Shown: one piece after another, positions 6,753 to 9,834 of the stretch
Numbering within the stretch: the stretch's first letter is position 1
Layout: every line of letters starts with the position of its first letter
NCBI GenBank assembly: GCA_937930165.1
Contig: CALGVL010000289.1
Coordinates: 1-9,834, forward strand
Direction of reading: 5' to 3'
Length of the DNA stretch: 9,834 nt
Source: an uncultured Acetobacteraceae bacterium
GTDB taxonomy: Bacteria; Pseudomonadota; Alphaproteobacteria; Acetobacterales; Acetobacteraceae
Translations under genes and position numbers: made by a program
The notes under the pieces: generated by a model
What the model was told of the DNA's origin: nothing
What the model saw: only the letters and a program-made list of their open reading frames with translations
The model's database searches: none

Positions 6753-7526
6753 ATGGATATGGACATCGCCGGCCGGCGCGTGCTGGTCACGGGCGGCTCG
6801 AAGGGCATCGGCCTGGCCTGCGGCATGGCCTTCGCGCGGGAGGGCTGCGACCTGATCCTTGTCTCCCGCGATGCGGCAGCGCTGGAGAAGGCGGCGGCGG
6901 ATATCCGGGCGCGGCACAATGTCTCGGTCATGGTGCATGCCGCTGACCTCTCCGATGCCGTGGCGCGGGAGGCGATGTACCAGGCGCACCCGGATATCGA
7001 CATCCTGGTGAACAATGCCGGAGCCATTCCAGGCGGCACCCTGCAGGACATCAGCCTGGCGCGCTGGCAGGAAGCCTGGAACCTGAAGGTCTTCGGCTAC
7101 ATCCACCTGACGCAACTCTACCTGCCGGGGATGGAGGCAAGGGGCGCCGGGGTGATCGTCAATATCATCGGCATGGCCGGGCGGGCCCCGCGCGCCGACT
7201 ATATCTGCGGCGCCGCCGGCAATGCGGCGCTGATCGCCTTCACAGCGGCGCTTGGCGGGCGCAGCACGGACAAGGGCGTGCGCGTGGTGGGCATCTCGCC
7301 AGGGGCGACGAGGACCGACCGCATCATCCAGCTTTCGAAGAGCCGCGCGCGCACGAAATTCGGCGATGAAAGCCGCTGGGAGGAGATGCTGAGCGGCCTC
7401 TCCCTCGGCCGCCCGGCGCATCCTGAGGAGATCGCCGATCTGGCAGTGTTCTGCGCCAGCCCGCGCGGCGGCTATCTCAGCGGCACGACGCTGGAGGTGG
7501 ATGCGGGCGCGCAGTTCCGGGGCTGA
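6753..7526 (+). CDS. SDR-family oxidoreductase with non-canonical active site
   Basis: This 257-residue protein has the length and order of a classical short-chain dehydrogenase/reductase: cofactor glycine motif TGGSKGIG (13-20), NNAG (87-90), the conserved Asn110 in WNLKVFG, and C-terminal SPGATRTDR (182-190) and SGTTLEVDAG. Cofactor would be NAD(P)H. The catalytic region is odd: Tyr150 is present in DYICGAAGNAAL, but the Lys expected four residues on is Ala154, and the usual Ser of NISS is replaced (NIIGMAG, 137-143). I recall similar YICG...GNAAL sequences in other alphaproteobacteria, so this looks like a subfamily rather than a mutation, but its reaction is unknown to me. The ATG at 6753 has an AGGGAG ribosome site 8 nt upstream (6739-6744); a second Met lies two codons on. 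It is 35 bp from the TolC-like gene, so cotranscription with the efflux operon is possible but a functional link is not shown. Confidence 0.88.
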   Translation: MDMDIAGRRVLVTGGSKGIGLACGMAFAREGCDLILVSRDAAALEKAAADIRARHNVSVMVHAADLSDAVAREAMYQAHPDIDILVNNAGAIPGGTLQDISLARWQEAWNLKVFGYIHLTQLYLPGMEARGAGVIVNIIGMAGRAPRADYICGAAGNAALIAFTAALGGRSTDKGVRVVGISPGATRTDRIIQLSKSRARTKFGDESRWEEMLSGLSLGRPAHPEEIADLAVFCASPRGGYLSGTTLEVDAGAQFRG

Positions 7527-8024
7527 TCAGGCGGGCCTCGGCGCTGCCTCCAACGCCTCGATCAGCAGGGTCAGCAGCGCGGTGCCGAAGGCGCGCATAT
7601 TGGCGGTGCGGTCGGGGCTGCCCGTCTCCAGCGTGATGGCGCGCTCCACCGGGCCGGCAACGGCCAGGCAGGCATGGCCGGCCGGGTAGCCGTAGCGGTT
7701 GCCGGTGGGGCCGGTGGCGCCTGTCTCCCCCAGGCCCCAGACGGTGCCGAGCCGCTCCCGCGCGCCGCGCGCCAGCAGCGCCGCATAGGGTTCGCTGGAG
7801 GGCGGGATGCCGTCCAGCGCCGCCTGCGGGATATCGAGCAGGATGCGCCGCGCCTCGCGCGTATAGACCACCACGCCGCCGAGGAAATAGGCCGAGGCGC
7901 CGGGTACAGCGAGCAGCGCTGCGGAGACCAGCCCGCCGGCAGAGGACTCCGCCACGGCGATGGTCTCCCCGCGCGCCTTCAGCAGCGCGCCGGCCTTCTC
8001 GGCGAGGGGCAGCAGGTTCTGCAT
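7527..8024 (-). CDS. CinA C-terminal-domain protein (PncC / NMN amidohydrolase-like)
   Basis: This 165-residue protein consists only of the CinA C-terminal domain, which in PncC-type enzymes deamidates nicotinamide mononucleotide in pyridine-nucleotide salvage. Visible marks are TIAVAESSAGGLVSAAL (21-37; the family has AESxTGG with the presumed nucleophilic Ser), VPGASAYFLGGVVVY (40-54), and ETGATGPTG (100-108; family TGIAGPGG). The Lys normally found in the YSNEAK segment appears as Arg59 (YTREARR), so NMN deamidase activity is doubtful. The N-terminal molybdopterin-binding-like domain of full CinA is absent. Two starts are possible, GTG 8027 and ATG 8024, written GTGATG. I prefer ATG, because AGGA (8032-8035) then lies 7 nt upstream rather than 4. 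It overlaps the ATPase stop by 1 nt (TGATG). Its own stop abuts the convergent SDR stop. Co-expression with the ABC importer is likely; the reason is not apparent. Confidence 0.85.
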   Translation of the reverse strand: MQNLLPLAEKAGALLKARGETIAVAESSAGGLVSAALLAVPGASAYFLGGVVVYTREARRILLDIPQAALDGIPPSSEPYAALLARGARERLGTVWGLGETGATGPTGNRYGYPAGHACLAVAGPVERAITLETGSPDRTANMRAFGTALLTLLIEALEAAPRPA

Positions 8025-8974
8025 CACGGGTTCCTTTCCGCCAGAGGCGGAGATGCTGCCGCGAAGCCAGGCAGGTCGTCCAGGGAGAGCGAGCCGCCGC
8101 CTTCCACCGGCACCGCCCGCGTGCCGCGCGCCAGCATGGCGGACAGGGCATCATGCAGCGTCGCGCTGGCCGGCAATGGATCGCCCGGCGCGCTTGCATC
8201 GCGGCGCGGCGCTTCGGCGATGCTCAACAGCGCCAGCCGCTTCAGCGCCCGATCGCTGCCAAGGAAGTCCGCGACGAACTGATTCGCCGGCCGGGCCAGC
8301 AATTCCGCCGCCGGAGCGTGCTGCACCAGGCGGCCGGCATGCAGGACGGCGACGGCATCGCCCAGCCGCACCGCCTCCTCCACGTCATGCGTCACCAGCA
8401 GCACGGTCTTGCGTAGCTGCTTGAGCAGGCGCAGCACTTCCTCCTGCAACCGGCCGCGCAATACGGGATCCACGGCGCCGAAGGGCTCGTCCATCAGCAG
8501 CACCGGCGGATCAGCGGCCAGCGCCCGGGCCACGCCGACGCGCTGGCGCTCCCCGCCCGAGAGCTGGCGCGGCAGGCGGTGGGCGAAGAGGGCGGGGTCG
8601 AGGCCGACCAGGCCCAGCACCTCCTCCACCCGCGCGGCGATGCGCGCCTTCCGCCAGCCGAGCAGGCGCGGCACTGTGGCGATGTTCGCCGCCACCGTCT
8701 GGTGCGGGAACAGGCCGACATTCTGGATGACATAGCCGATGCCGCGCCGCAGCTCGACCGGATCGGCCTTCAGCGCGTCCCGCCCGGCGATGCGGATGCT
8801 GCCGCGGCTGGGCGTGACCAGCAGGTTCACCATGCGCAGTGTCGTGGTCTTGCCGGAGCCGGAAGGGCCAATCAGGGCGCAGCTCGTGCCCTCCGGCACG
8901 GTCAGGGTCAGGCCGTCCACGCTCGGCGCCGGGGCGCCGGGCCAGTGCTTGGAGAGGTCGCGCAGCTCGATCAT
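8024..8974 (-). CDS. ABC transporter ATPase, glycine betaine/proline/osmoprotectant type (OpuCA/ProV-like)
   Basis: This 316-residue ATPase powers import by the two permeases encoded upstream. Motifs are complete: Walker A GPSGSGKTT (36-44), Q-loop Gln84 in YVIQNVGLFPH, signature LSGGERQRVGVARAL (138-152), Walker B VLLMDEP (158-164) and switch His196 in VTHDVEEA. The IQ-x-x-GLFPH and VLRGRLQEE patterns resemble quaternary-amine transporter ATPases. After the nucleotide-binding domain only about 80 residues remain. They include one CBS-like stretch (LHDALSAMLARGTRAVPV, 273-290), not the full CBS pair found in OpuA/OpuCA regulators. The open frame continues far upstream, but ATG 8974 is chosen because MIELRDLSKHW is the family's normal beginning, GGAG (8984-8987) lies 9 nt upstream, and the start overlaps the permease stop as ATGA. 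Substrate could be betaine, choline, carnitine, proline or a related solute. Confidence 0.92.
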   Translation of the reverse strand: MIELRDLSKHWPGAPAPSVDGLTLTVPEGTSCALIGPSGSGKTTTLRMVNLLVTPSRGSIRIAGRDALKADPVELRRGIGYVIQNVGLFPHQTVAANIATVPRLLGWRKARIAARVEEVLGLVGLDPALFAHRLPRQLSGGERQRVGVARALAADPPVLLMDEPFGAVDPVLRGRLQEEVLRLLKQLRKTVLLVTHDVEEAVRLGDAVAVLHAGRLVQHAPAAELLARPANQFVADFLGSDRALKRLALLSIAEAPRRDASAPGDPLPASATLHDALSAMLARGTRAVPVEGGGSLSLDDLPGFAAASPPLAERNP

Positions 8975-9606
8975 GGGGCGCCGCTCCAGGCCGCCACGGC
9001 CCGCTCCAGCCCGCCCAGCGCGAATTCCGTGCCGAGCGCCAGCAGGGCGATGGCAGCGGCGCCGACCAGCATCTGCCCGGTATCCAGCAGCGCCACGCCC
9101 TGCGTCACCAGATCGCCCAATCCCCCGCCGCCGATGAAGGTGGCCAGCGCCGCGCCGGACACCACCTGCACCGCCGCGATGCGCAGCCCGGCGAAGAGCA
9201 TGGGCGCGGCAAGCGGCAGTTCCACCCGCAGCAGCCGCTGCGTCCGGGTCATGCCGAGGCCGGTCGCCGCATCCAGCGCCTCCGCATCCGCGCCGCGCAG
9301 GCCGATGATGGTGTTGACCAGCACCGGCGGCAGCGCCACCACGGCCAGCGCCACCACTGAAGGCCTGAAGCCGACACCGAGGAGCGGCAGCAGTCCGGCG
9401 AGGATCGCCAGGCTCGGCAAGGTCCGCAGCAGTCCGGCCAAGGCGATGGCGGCCTCCGCCATCCCGGCGCGGCGCGCGACCAGCAGGCCAAGTGGTAGGC
9501 CGATGCCGATGCCAAGCGCCAGCCCCGTTGCCGACAGCAGCAGATGCTCCCCGAGCGCCTGCAGGAAGGGGCCGGGATTGGCGCACAGCCAGGCCAGGAC
9601 GCCCAT
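8971..9606 (-). CDS. ABC transporter permease, ProW/OpuB type
   Basis: This 211-residue inner-membrane permease belongs to the binding-protein-dependent family used by osmoprotectant importers. It has about five hydrophobic helices (roughly 20-45, 50-75, 80-102, 138-160 and 176-200). The EAA coupling loop, which docks on the ATPase, is readable as DAATGLGMTRTQRLLRVELPL (112-132). Helix text such as LRTLPSLAILAGLLPLLGVG and IGGGGLGDLVTQG is typical of OpuBB/ProW-like proteins. As at the CinA-like gene, two starts overlap in GTGATG: GTG 9609 and ATG 9606. ATG is preferred, with a G-rich sequence (9611-9615) just upstream, giving a 1-nt TGATG overlap with the preceding permease gene. The stop overlaps the ATPase start. 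The pore probably forms with the upstream permease as a heterodimer. Confidence 0.9.
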   Translation of the reverse strand: MGVLAWLCANPGPFLQALGEHLLLSATGLALGIGIGLPLGLLVARRAGMAEAAIALAGLLRTLPSLAILAGLLPLLGVGFRPSVVALAVVALPPVLVNTIIGLRGADAEALDAATGLGMTRTQRLLRVELPLAAPMLFAGLRIAAVQVVSGAALATFIGGGGLGDLVTQGVALLDTGQMLVGAAAIALLALGTEFALGGLERAVAAWSGAP

Positions 9607-9834
9607 CACGCCCCCGCCGGCACGAGGCGCTGGGCAATGCGCAGCGCCTGATCCAGCACAAGGGCCAGCGCCGCGGTCAGCCCGGCGCCGACCAGGATCT
9701 TCTCCGTATGCCCCTGGTCGAGTCCGGTCAGGATCAGCGTGCCGAGCCCGCCGGCATTGATATAGGCCGCGACCGTGGCGGCCGAGACAAGCGTCACCCC
9801 CGCCACTCGTAGTCCGCCCAGCAGCGCCGGCAGG
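9606..9834 (-). CDS. ABC transporter permease, ProW/OpuB type (C-terminal part only)
   Basis: The frame runs uninterrupted from the right edge of the window to TGA at 9608-9606, giving the last 75 residues of a protein whose start lies outside. The visible text begins LPALLGGLRVAGVTLVSAATVAAYINAGGLGTL. LP...GLR is the end of an EAA loop, and the AAYINAGGLG segment is the counterpart of TFIGGGGLG in the next permease. The two are thus related but different permeases, arranged in tandem as in importers with two membrane subunits. A short GTG-initiated reading from 9806 is possible in the same frame, but it would cut through the conserved domain, so I treat the gene as running off the window. 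A substrate-binding protein would be expected nearby but is not visible. Confidence 0.85.
   Translation of the reverse strand, partial: LPALLGGLRVAGVTLVSAATVAAYINAGGLGTLILTGLDQGHTEKILVGAGLTAALALVLDQALRIAQRLVPAGA

Noticed and set aside
8975..9661. An N-terminal extension of the ATPase frame, open back to 9661
   Set aside because: The extension overlaps the permease gene completely and is low-complexity. The family start MIELRDL with a ribosome site at 8984-8987 and the ATGA overlap favours 8974.
8579..9760. A 393-codon plus-strand open frame opposite the ABC genes
   Set aside because: Its translation is an Ala/Arg/Ser/Pro-rich shadow without any recognisable motif, while the minus strand carries complete ABC ATPase and permease motifs.

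Overview
The window is GC-rich throughout, with dense gene packing, G/C-ending codons and many stop/start overlaps. The protein sequences look like those of an alphaproteobacterium, most probably Acetobacteraceae (Roseomonas-like). That placement is an inference from composition and remembered family resemblance, not from a marker gene. All genes look intact except those cut by the window edges. I see no tRNA, rRNA, CRISPR array, insertion sequence or phage gene.

Layout, plus strand (1-7526): the C-terminal end of a thiamine-diphosphate enzyme of the acetolactate synthase-like family, closed by a perfect 15-bp hairpin (380-414). A 206-bp gap follows, carrying an 8-bp inverted repeat (521-544). 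Next is a complete tripartite RND efflux system: periplasmic adaptor (576-1946), inner-membrane pump of the heavy-metal (CzcA/CusA) class (2051-5194) and TolC-like outer-membrane channel (5191-6717, 4-nt overlap with the pump). These three should form one envelope-spanning exporter. The pump keeps the D...D...E proton-relay signature of metal exporters but lacks the CusA methionine triad, so its substrate is open. An SDR-family protein (6753-7526) follows 35 bp later; it lacks the usual catalytic serine and lysine.

Layout, minus strand (9834-7527): an overlapping operon reading leftwards: the end of one osmoprotectant-type ABC permease (partial), a second complete permease, the ATPase, and a CinA C-terminal-domain (PncC-like) protein. 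Neighbouring genes overlap by 1-4 nt, which implies translational coupling. The two permeases and the ATPase fit a ProW/OpuB-type importer for quaternary amines or related compatible solutes; a substrate-binding protein is not in view and may lie beyond the right edge.

The two transcription units converge with no spacer at all: the SDR stop and the CinA-like stop abut as TGATCA at 7524-7529. No clear new system stands out. The most interesting items are the non-canonical SDR active site, the CinA-like protein with an altered active-site region coupled to a solute importer, and the metal-type RND pump of unclear substrate.
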